Below, in pieces: positions 1 to 5,888 of a stretch of DNA of 18,523 bases. The stretch is from Alphaproteobacteria bacterium UBA6324 (GTDB lineage: Bacteria; Pseudomonadota; Alphaproteobacteria; CAAGCB01; CAG-977), in assembly GCA_002439085.1 (NCBI GenBank), contig DJSW01000001.1:1-18523 (forward strand), written 5' to 3'. Within the stretch, counting starts at the first letter, position 1, and each line of letters starts with the position of its first letter. The notes beneath the pieces are model-generated. The model saw only the letters and a program-made list of their open reading frames with translations. It made no database searches and was not told the DNA's origin. The translations under genes were made by a program, and so were the position numbers.

Positions 1-606
1 CATCGCCGCGGGGTAATCCGGCGCGTCCGACGTTTTCAAATCGTCCAGATCAACGACCTCGTACCGCGTCGTTATTTTGTAATCCCCCGCGCTGACGGGC
101 TGGACATTCCGACCGTCGTAGCGTATATTGGTATTTGAAATCTGCTTTTGCCGAGTTAACGCCTCAGGAGCGGCTTCCGTCAAAGAACGGTTCGGCGTGC
201 CGTTCAAAAGCAGATTCTTTTTATGCTTGAAATCCTTTGTCCGTTTCGGAAACGCGGACACGACGTCGAAAACGCCCGCGTCTTTGACGATCATCGCTTC
301 GACGACCAAACTGTCGGCGTGCTTCCCCGCCGCCATTCCCATTTCTTTCAATCTGCCGTTCGACACGACAAACAGAAAACGCCCCGGCGTGTTGCTTTTA
401 TAAATACCGTCGAAATTTTGCGCGACGAAATCGGAAAAATCCTCGACGCTGTCAAACCCGACGCTTTGGATTTCTTTTAAATGTTTTTCCAACGGGTGGA
501 CATTTGCCGTTTTCAACTGCAAATATATCCGGCTTTGCCGCCCGTCGCAGCGGATTCGCCGATAAACGCGCTTGCTTTTTCAATATGATGCGAGAGGGAG
601 TGTTAT
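1..606 (-). pseudogene. Frameshifted fragment of a phage polyvalent protein (PBECR-type nuclease-like domain plus start of a DdrB/ParB-like domain)
   Basis: Read on the minus strand, one frame is open from 579 to the left edge and continues outside the window. Its product contains VHPLEKHLKEI, GFDSVEDF, SLVVEA and GVFDVVSAFPKR. These align in order with HIEEHLGQI, GFDNVDDY, LMVVEA and GVFDIITAFPRR of the nuclease-like domain in the large protein at 2853-5234. The end of the fragment (TRYEVVDLDDL...) resembles the start of the DdrB-like ParB superfamily domain of phage polyvalent proteins. The upstream homologous piece (FIGESAA, matching VVGESAA in the larger protein) lies in a different frame, which is open from 602 down to a TGA at 513-515. 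The reading frame is therefore broken near 515-545. No start codon with a ribosome binding site is visible. Homology between the two copies is seen directly; the family names are recalled from domain style, so the assignment is moderate. Confidence 0.6.
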
Positions 607-652
607 TTTTCCGTTTTGTTCCGAAAATCGGATAATATTTCTGTATAAATGC

Positions 653-733
653 AAAAAGGAGCCAGTCGGTAGGGGGCTGGCTCAAGCCTCAGAATTTGGA
701 CGCTGACCTACCAGTCCTCTGAGGTCTTTTACC
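653..733 (-). ncRNA. Candidate small RNA with two hairpins and complementary loops
   Basis: Minus-strand transcript proposed from a promoter at 738-766 (TTGACT, 17 bp, CATTAT; a perfect TATAAT at 735-740 overlaps the -10). The first hairpin pairs CCTCAGA with TCTGAGG (687-693 and 718-724) and GGAC with GTCC (698-701 and 714-717), leaving a 12-nt loop. The second pairs GAGCCAG with CTGGCTC (659-665 and 677-683) and is followed by CCTTTTT, a typical intrinsic terminator. Loop bases 668-673 (GGTAGG on the plus strand) are perfectly complementary to 707-712 (CCTACC), so the loops could kiss. The plus strand could fold the same way and ends in TCTTTT, so the strand is inferred from the promoter. 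It could also be a leader or attenuator for the fragment downstream. Confidence 0.45.
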
Positions 734-734
734 T

Positions 735-766
735 ATTATAATGACTCCGGCGGAAGGAATAGTCAA
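735..766 (-). promoter_or_regulatory. Candidate sigma-70 promoter of the 653-733 RNA
   Basis: On the minus strand TTGACT (766-761) is followed after 17 bp by CATTAT (743-738), with a perfect TATAAT three bases further on (740-735, 20-bp spacing). It sits just upstream of the two-hairpin RNA. Confidence 0.4.
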
Positions 767-773
767 TGTGAAG

Positions 774-942
774 ATAAAAGGCGGACTGCCCGATAGTGCG
801 TCCGCCGGATTGGAGTTTTAATGATGCCGCTATCTCGGACACGTTCCCCAACCCTTGTTGAAAAGGACGCCTGCAAGCGGGCGGCGTCCGGATCGGCCTG
901 TTCCGGACCCCGCCGCATCGGGACACAAAGCCAACCCTTGTT
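774..942 (-). ncRNA. Candidate small RNA of about 170 nt ending in an intrinsic terminator
   Basis: On the minus strand a promoter (TTGCAT at 977-972, 17 bp, CATACT at 954-949) precedes a strongly folding segment. A hairpin at 881-916 pairs GCGGC with GCCGC and GTCCGGA with TCCGGAC, separated by a 3-nt bulge: 12 bp in all, with a 9-nt loop. A second possible hairpin (GGACGCC 865-871 with GGCGTCC 883-889) overlaps it, so the two exclude each other. The 3' end is GGCGGAC/GTCCGCC (780-786 and 800-806) followed by TTTT. A 12-bp direct repeat, ccaacccttgtt, occurs at 848-859 and 931-942. The terminator loop (ATCGGG) could also pair with CCCGAT near the 5' end. No family is recognised. The length would fit a 6S-like RNA, but the overall rod shape was not demonstrated. 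Confidence 0.4.
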
Positions 943-948
943 ATTGAC

Positions 949-977
949 AGTATGATATCAGAGAAAGAAGAATGCAA
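949..977 (-). promoter_or_regulatory. Candidate sigma-70 promoter of the 774-942 RNA
   Basis: TTGCAT (977-972) and CATACT (954-949) lie 17 bp apart on the minus strand, about 7 bp upstream of the proposed RNA start. Confidence 0.35.
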
Positions 978-1075
978 GATTGAAGAGAGAAAACGGCGCG
1001 AACGGCGGGGAGGGACGAAAAATGTCAAAAATCGCAATCGGGTGAAAATATATGCGAAATTTTAAAAGGAAAGGG

Positions 1076-1181
1076 CAAGGGCGGTCAAGACGGGTGCGCT
1101 ACTCTCCGTTACATTGCTCTTTTCTTTATCAGAAAAGACCTGGTTGTTATCCGACTTCCTTTCCAAGCAAGACCGCCCTTG
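1076..1181. repeat. Long-arm inverted repeat enclosing a second hairpin
   Basis: caagggcggtc (1076-1086) and gaccgcccttg (1171-1181) are perfect 11-bp inverted arms. Between them TCTTTTCT and AGAAAAGA (1118-1125 and 1131-1138) form an 8-bp hairpin with a 5-nt loop. No reading frame across this interval resembles a protein I recognise. The function is unknown; it could be part of another structured RNA or the end of a decayed mobile element. Confidence 0.5.
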
Positions 1182-1215
1182 TAATCTGAGATTATATGTT
1201 TTTTATGAAAGAAAA

Positions 1216-1275
1216 TCAAACTGTCGCGCCGACGGGCTGGACATTCCGGCCGCCATGGGGTATATCGTTATCGAA
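1216..1275 (-). pseudogene. Short decayed trace of the same polyvalent protein
   Basis: The minus-strand frame here reads GGRNVQPVGAT before a stop at 1216-1218. It matches DGRNVQPVSAG in the left-edge fragment. At the DNA level 1231-1265 matches 94-128 at 30 of 35 positions, including 18 consecutive identical bases. Only this short stretch is recognisable, so it is a remnant rather than a gene. Confidence 0.45.
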
Positions 1276-1330
1276 GGCCTTTTTTACGTGTTTTTACTGT
1301 TCGGATTCGTTTTTCGGGCGATTCTTTTCT

Positions 1331-1373
1331 GATGATCATCTGATTCGTTAGGGCAAAAGGCTAAAAACGAATC
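1331..1373. repeat. Palindrome and hairpin in a non-coding stretch
   Basis: gatgatcatc (1331-1340) is a perfect 10-bp palindrome. Immediately after it, GATTCGTT (1342-1349) pairs with AACGAATC (1366-1373). The rest of 1290-1515 is AT-rich and shows no gene. Confidence 0.4.
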
Positions 1374-1517
1374 GGAAATTTTGCGTTTTTTCAGTAAAAA
1401 GGGAGAGGAAAACGCAAACGGGGCGGAAAATTCGGTGTCGTACGCCTTGTTTTTATAGCCAAAAGGGTTGGTTTTTCCTTATTTTTATAATTTTTTGAAA
1501 AATGGAAAAAAAAAGTA

Positions 1518-1546
1518 TTGTGTATCCGAAAGGTTGTCTGTATAGT
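1518..1546 (+). promoter_or_regulatory. Candidate sigma-70 promoter of the 1553-1698 RNA
   Basis: TTGTGT (1518-1523), a 17-bp spacer and TATAGT (1541-1546). The -10 is a five-of-six match and the -35 is weak. Confidence 0.4.
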
Positions 1547-1552
1547 AAATAC

Positions 1553-1698
1553 AGAAATTGAGAGAGGGAGCGTCCAAGACGCAAGCTTTTGAAAATTTCG
1601 TTTATCATCTAACGTTTCCGATGATAAAAAAATCCTGATATGAGGTCGTTGGGGTTGTTAAAAGGTTTATCCTTTCTGGCAACCCCAGCGGCTTTTTT
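1553..1698 (+). ncRNA. Candidate small RNA with three hairpins and a terminator
   Basis: The segment between the promoter at 1518-1546 and the T-run at 1693-1698 contains three clear hairpins in order. The first is GCGTC-CAA-GACGC (1570-1582). The second is TTTATCATC/GATGATAAA (1601-1609 and 1620-1628, 10-nt loop). The third is a strong terminator, CGTTGGGGTTG/CAACCCCAGCG (1647-1657 and 1680-1690), with an inner AAAGG/CCTTT stem, followed by GCTTTTTT. No open reading frame with a ribosome binding site is apparent inside. The terminator separates this unit from the phage gene starting near 1763. It may be a stand-alone sRNA or an attenuated leader of that gene. No family is recognised. Confidence 0.45.
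1647..1698 (+). terminator. Intrinsic terminator upstream of the virion gene
   Basis: An 11-bp outer stem (one G-U) and a 5-bp inner stem (AAAGG/CCTTT, 661-665 and 671-675 of the same kilobase) precede six T residues. Confidence 0.75.
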
Positions 1699-1762
1699 GT
1701 AATATGGGCAATGTGCGGTTGTATCCCGTCGCGGTTGCGACATCGCCGAGGTACAGGCGGAA

Positions 1763-2863
1763 ATGTCCGCGTGGTTTGCGGAACGTCAGGCGAGCGGGAA
1801 CGTCGATAACCTGACCGACGAAATGCGGGAACGGCTGGACAAGGCGTTGGACGCCAAGACCCGCGCGAACGGATCGGGGTTTTACGCGCAGGCGATCGAC
1901 GCCGCGAAGCCCGACGTCGTCGCCGGATTTTTAAGTCAAGCCGAAAAAGCCAAAATCGAAGGCACGTTTTTGGAAAACCGCAAGCGCGCGGAAAAGATGA
2001 TCAACGCTAAAACGGCGTTCGTCAGAAACAACCCCGACCAGTGGCTGAACATCGAAAACGAAGTGTCTGGCGCGCTGGATTCCGTCGTTTTGGACGCGGA
2101 GACGAAAGAGCGTTTGAAGCAAAACGCCCGCCGGGACATCGCGTTCGTCGCGGCGAACGAAGCCCTTGCCGCCAATCCGTCGGGGCTGAGAAAAGCCATT
2201 CGGGCGGGCGTGTTCAAGGATTATCTGGGCGTTGACGAACAGCAGCGTTTTCTGGTCGCGAGCGTCGAACAAAGCGGAGCGGTCAAGACCGACCCCGCCG
2301 TGTATGCCGAGCTGACCGAAAGAGCGGATCGCGGGGAAAACGTCGTCGCGGCGGCGCGCGCGGCGATGCTGAACGGTTTTCTGACCATCGCCGATTACGA
2401 CAAAATCCGAAACGCGAATCCGAACAGACGTGATTTGTTCGATTATATCAGCACCAACACCACGCAAGGTTTTGTACGCGATATCGCGCTGGATGCGCGT
2501 CTGTCGGAAGCCCAAAACGCCGCGAACCGCTGGCTGCGCGAAAACCCGAACGCATCAACGGTGGAAGTCGAGCGGCAGGGGCGCATCATCGTCAGAAACT
2601 TCAAATTAAATCAACGGGCAAACACGGTCATTAGCGAAGCGGTCAAAAACAAAGTGCTGAACGAGTTTTATTTCGCCAGCGACGGCAGTTCCGCCGCCGC
2701 CCCGACGCGCGCCGGACTGAAAGAAATGGTCGAAAACGCAAAGCGAAACAAAAAACTGGACAAAGCCAAAATTCGGGATTTGCAGGATATAGCCTATGCT
2801 TTGACCGTAAATATGGATCTTGAAGAAGCGCAAAAAATCGGAGAAAAAATCAATGGAAAATGA
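1763..2863 (+). CDS. Podovirus internal virion (ejection) protein-like remnant
   Basis: A 366-residue, almost entirely helical, soluble protein without signal peptide or membrane segment. Segments such as FVRNNPDQWLNIENEV, AANPSGLRKAIRAGVF and DALSEAQNAANRWLREN-type stretches resemble internal virion or ejection proteins of alphaproteobacterial T7-like phages. In those phages such a protein sits directly before a large polyvalent gp16-like protein, as it does here: the next gene overlaps its stop by 11 bp. In such virions these proteins form the channel that passes DNA through the cell envelope. The N terminus looks short for the family. The frame stays open upstream to a TAA at 1700-1702 and the site before ATG 1763 is weak, so the gene is probably 5'-truncated. 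The name rests on composition and gene order, not on a catalytic motif. Confidence 0.5.
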   Translation: MSAWFAERQASGNVDNLTDEMRERLDKALDAKTRANGSGFYAQAIDAAKPDVVAGFLSQAEKAKIEGTFLENRKRAEKMINAKTAFVRNNPDQWLNIENEVSGALDSVVLDAETKERLKQNARRDIAFVAANEALAANPSGLRKAIRAGVFKDYLGVDEQQRFLVASVEQSGAVKTDPAVYAELTERADRGENVVAAARAAMLNGFLTIADYDKIRNANPNRRDLFDYISTNTTQGFVRDIALDARLSEAQNAANRWLRENPNASTVEVERQGRIIVRNFKLNQRANTVISEAVKNKVLNEFYFASDGSSAAAPTRAGLKEMVENAKRNKKLDKAKIRDLQDIAYALTVNMDLEEAQKIGEKINGK

Positions 2864-5234
2864 CAATTTTGAAGCCGCTTACGAAGCGTACGCGCGGGAC
2901 GCGTTTTCCGCCGAAGCGAGCGCGTATTGGGACAGGGTTCTTGCCGAGGACGATTTAATCGCCCAAGACAAGCCCAAGGACAACACCATCAAAGTCCCCG
3001 TCGACCGTCCGCCCGCGAATCAAAGCGGCGACCGTCCTTTCTTTGTCCCGTCCAAAGCCGACCGCGACAGGGGCGAAGGCGGCGTGTTCGGCAACGCCGC
3101 GCAGGCGCTGGTCAACGGCGCGGTCGAGGGCGTGAACAACACGCTGGAAGCCGCGTACCAAGCCGCGATTTTCTGGGACCAAAATTTCGGCGGCAAAGTC
3201 ATGCCCGCCGAGCTGCCCGACATTCCCAAACCGTTCGACGTGCCCGACACGACGGTCAACACCATCGTTTCGACCATCGGGCAGTTCGTCGTTCCGTTCG
3301 GCGCGGCGGGCAAGGCGATGGGCGCGGCGAAGCTGGGAACGAACGTCGCCGCGTCGTTTCCGAAAGCCGTCAAAATCGCGCGCCCGATGATTCAAGGGGC
3401 AATCGCCGATTTTTCGGCGTTCGACGGACACGAAGCGCGCCTGAGCAATTTGATTGAAAGCGTCCCCGCCCTGCAAAACCCCGTCAGCGAATATCTGGCG
3501 GCAAGCGAGGACGATTCCGAATTGGAGGGGCGGTTCAAAAACGCCGTCGAGGGATTGGGCGTCGGCGCCGCCGCGGACGGGCTGTTCAAATGTTTATCCG
3601 CCGTCAAAGCCGCCCGCAAGGCGCGGCGCATCGCCAAAGAGGAAAACCTGAAACCCGTCGAAGAACGGTTCGTGCCGAAAGTCGCCAAAGAGGATTTGTC
3701 CGCGCTGGGCGACCCCGACGGCGGACTGCTGGTCAAGGGCGCGCCGAAAGACGCGATACCGCAACAGACCGCGGTCGTCGGAGAAAGCGCGGCGCATCAG
3801 ATTGATTTCAAGTCCGCCGTATTCAATTTGTCCGACGAACGCAGAGCGCATATTGAAGAACATCTGGGGCAAATCAAACGCGCGGGTTTTGACAATGTTG
3901 ACGATTACATCAATTATATTTCCGAAAATTACGACGCGGTTTATTCCGACCCCGCTTTTTCGGAAAGATACTGGTTCACCGTAACGGAAAGCGGCAATCA
4001 CAATAATTTGATGGTTGTCGAAGCCGTCAAGAACGAAAAAACGGGCGTTTTCGATATTATAACCGCTTTTCCGCGCAGAAAAAACGCGTTCAAAGACAAA
4101 AAAAATCTGCTTTCGGAAAGGGCGCAGTCCAATCATTCGCAAGGAATCCCTAAGAGTGAAGCGCTAACCGGGCAAAAGCAGATTTCTAATAAAAGCGTAT
4201 CAAAACCTGCGGAATCCGTCAACATCAATTTCGCGCGCATCGACACGCCCGACGACATCAAAAAAGTGATGGCGGAACTGGCGGACGCGTCGCGCGAAAG
4301 CATCGACAAGGCGCGGCGGGGCAAGATGACGTTCGGCGACATCGAGCAAGCCGCCAAAAAATGGACGGACGGACAAGAGGACGCGTTCAAGATTTTGCAG
4401 GAACGCCGCGTCGGCGAACCGCTGAACGCCGAACAGTCGTTCGCGGCGCGCCAGCTGTGGGCGGCAAGCGCGCAAAAGGTGAAGGAACTGTCCCGCCGCG
4501 TATTGGAAAAGCCGACGGACGCCAATCAATTCATGTTCCGCAAAATGCTGGCGACGCACGCCGCCATTCAAAAGGAAATCATCGCCGCCAGAACGGAAAC
4601 CGCGCGCGCTTTGGCGCAATGGAAAATGCCCGCCGGCGCGCCCGAAGAAATGGCAAGCCAGCTGCGCGCGATGCTGGATTACGGAGGCGGCGACGAGCTG
4701 ACCCGCAAAATGGCGAAAGACGTTATGGACATGACAAACGCCGGCATGGTCAAGGAAGTGGAAAACGTCATCAATAAAGGCTGGGGAGCGAAAACAATCG
4801 ACACCTGGAACGAGGCGCGCATCGCCGGACTGCTGACAAACACGACGACGCACATCGTCAACTTTATGGGCAACACGCTGAATTTGGGCGTCGCCATGGC
4901 CGACGACCTGACAACCGCCGCATACGCAAAAAGCAAAAAAACATTAACGTCATTGCGAGGAGCGCAGCGACGAAGCAATCCGTTTCATATACAGTTTTTT
5001 GGATTGCTTTGCCCGCTATCGCGGACTCGCAATGACAAGCAGAATGGGCAGAGTGTCATAATATATCAGTCATCGCACGAAATCCGCCAACGAAGTAATC
5101 ATTCTAAACGCCAAATGTTCCAAATATCCACGTCATTGCGAGGAGCGCAGCGACGAAGCAATCTGTTTCATATACAATTTTCTGGATTGCTTTGCCCGCT
5201 ATCGCGGACTCGCAATGACGATTGGGTCAGATAA
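2853..5234 (+). CDS. Large phage polyvalent / gp16-like protein with embedded PBECR-type nuclease-like domain, 3'-truncated
   Basis: ATG 2853 is chosen over an upstream TTG (2820) because GGAG lies 9 bp before it; it overlaps the previous stop by 11 bp. Residues about 1-240 carry a conserved phage segment (FDGHEARLSNLIESVPAL, then DSELEGRFKNAVEGLG). Residues about 312-450 form a nuclease-like domain (AHIEEHLGQI, GFDNVDDY, MVVEAVK, FDIITAFPRRK) of the PBECR type (Barnase/EndoU/ColicinE5/RelE-like fold). Residues about 450-696 match the domain of alphaproteobacterial phage polyvalent proteins that begins near IDTPDDIKKVM and includes NAEQSFAARQLWAASA. Authentic sequence ends near position 4948; the last roughly 95 codons are read-through of a palindromic repeat cluster. 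Such proteins are packaged in the virion and delivered with the DNA. The gene is probably inactive as a full-length product. Confidence 0.6.
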   Translation: MENDNFEAAYEAYARDAFSAEASAYWDRVLAEDDLIAQDKPKDNTIKVPVDRPPANQSGDRPFFVPSKADRDRGEGGVFGNAAQALVNGAVEGVNNTLEAAYQAAIFWDQNFGGKVMPAELPDIPKPFDVPDTTVNTIVSTIGQFVVPFGAAGKAMGAAKLGTNVAASFPKAVKIARPMIQGAIADFSAFDGHEARLSNLIESVPALQNPVSEYLAASEDDSELEGRFKNAVEGLGVGAAADGLFKCLSAVKAARKARRIAKEENLKPVEERFVPKVAKEDLSALGDPDGGLLVKGAPKDAIPQQTAVVGESAAHQIDFKSAVFNLSDERRAHIEEHLGQIKRAGFDNVDDYINYISENYDAVYSDPAFSERYWFTVTESGNHNNLMVVEAVKNEKTGVFDIITAFPRRKNAFKDKKNLLSERAQSNHSQGIPKSEALTGQKQISNKSVSKPAESVNINFARIDTPDDIKKVMAELADASRESIDKARRGKMTFGDIEQAAKKWTDGQEDAFKILQERRVGEPLNAEQSFAARQLWAASAQKVKELSRRVLEKPTDANQFMFRKMLATHAAIQKEIIAARTETARALAQWKMPAGAPEEMASQLRAMLDYGGGDELTRKMAKDVMDMTNAGMVKEVENVINKGWGAKTIDTWNEARIAGLLTNTTTHIVNFMGNTLNLGVAMADDLTTAAYAKSKKTLTSLRGAQRRSNPFHIQFFGLLCPLSRTRNDKQNGQSVIIYQSSHEIRQRSNHSKRQMFQISTSLRGAQRRSNLFHIQFSGLLCPLSRTRNDDWVR
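4949..5036. repeat. Palindromic repeat, copy A
   Basis: Outer arms GTCATTGCGAG (4949-4959) and CTCGCAATGAC (5026-5036) and inner arms GCAATCC/GGATTGC give a nested hairpin. Its insertion ends the phage gene. It belongs to the widespread 'cattgcgag...gcaatcc' class of interspersed bacterial repeats. Confidence 0.85.
4984..5190 (+). repeat. Left copy of the roughly 205-bp duplicated module
   Basis: Comprises the right half of palindrome A, a 95-bp spacer and the left half of palindrome B. It is repeated in the same orientation at 5569-5778. The 95-bp spacer differs at a single base between the copies (5039 g versus 5625 t region), indicating a recent duplication. Confidence 0.85.
5132..5219. 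repeat. Palindromic repeat, copy B
   Basis: Same nested arms as copy A (GTCATTGCGAG at 5132-5142, CTCGCAATGAC at 5209-5219). It ends 7 bp before the stop codon of the GIY-YIG gene. Confidence 0.85.
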
Positions 5235-5511
5235 TGCGTCCGTATAAATCGTCCCAATCCGGATTGACGCTTTCAATCATTTTTATTTTCTTTGCCCGTG
5301 AACCGCCTTTAATGGTCTTTTCTCTTTTTATGGCTTCTTCAATATCATTGAAAACTTCATAATATCCCAGCTTGTCAACGCCATATTTTTTAGTAAATCC
5401 GTCAACGAATTTGCTTTTGTGTTCATAAACCCGTTTGACCAAGTCCGATGTGACGCCCGTATATAGCGTTCCGTTGCGTTTGTTGAAAAGGATATAGACG
5501 TATCCGGCCAT
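5227..5511 (-). CDS. GIY-YIG family endonuclease (YhbQ/COG2827-like) inside a repeat cluster
   Basis: A 94-residue single-domain protein. The GIY element is YVYIL (residues 4-8) and the YIG element is LYTGVT (16-21). The catalytic arginine is R27, followed by H31, and the metal-binding glutamate is E64 in AIKREK. The C-terminal NPDWDDLY is typical of the small stand-alone family. All key residues are present, so the enzyme should be active; the family cuts DNA through one metal ion. AAGGA lies upstream of the ATG at 5511-5509. The gene is bracketed by palindromic repeats: copy B ends 7 bp from its stop, and a truncated copy C begins about 55 bp beyond its start. It also lies between two near-identical direct repeats of about 205 bp. 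This supports a gene that travels with the repeats, although its actual target is unknown. Confidence 0.9.
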   Translation of the reverse strand: MAGYVYILFNKRNGTLYTGVTSDLVKRVYEHKSKFVDGFTKKYGVDKLGYYEVFNDIEEAIKREKTIKGGSRAKKIKMIESVNPDWDDLYGRII

Positions 5512-5566
5512 TATGTTTTCCTTTTATCCGTCCGTTGTGGTGAAAAGCATAGCAATAAAGCGACCT

Positions 5567-5622
5567 GCTTCATATACAATTTTTTTGGATTGCTTCGCCC
5601 GCTATCGCGGACTCGCAATGAC
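5567..5622. repeat. Palindromic repeat, copy C (5'-truncated)
   Basis: Only the right half of the palindrome is intact (tcatatacaat through CTCGCAATGAC, ending at 5622). A degenerate gcaataaagcgac stretch (5552-5564) precedes it. Confidence 0.75.
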
Positions 5623-5778
5623 AATCAGAATGGGCAGAGTGTCATAATATATCAGTCATCGCACGAAATCCGCCAACGAAGTAATCATTCTAAACGCCAA
5701 ATGTTCCAAATATCCACGTCATTGCGAGGAGTGTAGCGACGAAGCAATCTGTTTCATATACAGTTTTTTTGGATTGCT
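5569..5778 (+). repeat. Right copy of the roughly 205-bp duplicated module
   Basis: Direct repeat of 4984-5190. Same order: half palindrome, 95-bp spacer, half palindrome. Differences are confined to a few bases in the palindromes and one in the spacer. Confidence 0.85.
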
Positions 5779-5797
5779 TCGCGTTGCTCGCAATGAC
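5718..5797. repeat. Palindromic repeat, copy D (short form)
   Basis: Arms GTCATTGCGAG (5718-5728) and CTCGCAATGAC (5787-5797). The segment before the right arm is ttcgcgttg rather than the longer tttgcccgctatcgcgga of copies A-C, making it 8 bp shorter. Confidence 0.8.
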
Positions 5798-5822
5798 GGT
5801 TAGGGCAGGGTGCGGGGTGTTC

Positions 5823-5856
5823 AAAACGGAAAGACCGGCAAGATGCCGGCCTTTCC
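5823..5856 (-). terminator. Intrinsic terminator of the 5889-6530 gene
   Basis: Minus-strand GGAAAGGCCGGCA pairs with TGCCGGTCTTTCC around a 3-nt loop and is followed by GTTTT. Placed 33 bp after the stop codon. Confidence 0.75.
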
Positions 5857-5888
5857 ATGTCATACTTCTTGGAGGAAGTTAAAAAATT

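Noticed and set aside
452..685. 77-residue minus-strand frame and the plus-strand frames at 128-480
   Set aside because: They overlap the homologous frame of the polyvalent fragment and resemble nothing; judged to be shadows.
774..942. Identification as 6S RNA
   Set aside because: The length fits, but the long closing stem with a central bubble was not found by eye. Left unnamed.
1114..1332. 72-residue plus-strand frame with a hydrophobic end, considered as a small membrane protein
   Set aside because: It has no ribosome binding site and runs across the inverted repeat and the antisense polyvalent-protein trace.
1931..2515. 194-residue antisense frame, and similar long antisense frames over 2955-4853 and 15083-16579
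   Set aside because: GC-rich codon structure of the sense genes opens long antisense frames; none shows a motif or start site, and the sense genes are clear.
4949..5234. C-terminal 95 codons of the large phage gene as real protein
   Set aside because: They translate the palindromic repeats and their spacer; the same peptide pattern appears twice. It is read-through after insertion.
4949..5797. Possible CRISPR-like array because of several spaced palindromic repeats
   Set aside because: The 95-bp spacer is duplicated, not unique, the repeats are 80-88 bp long palindromes, and there is no cas gene. This is an interspersed-repeat cluster.
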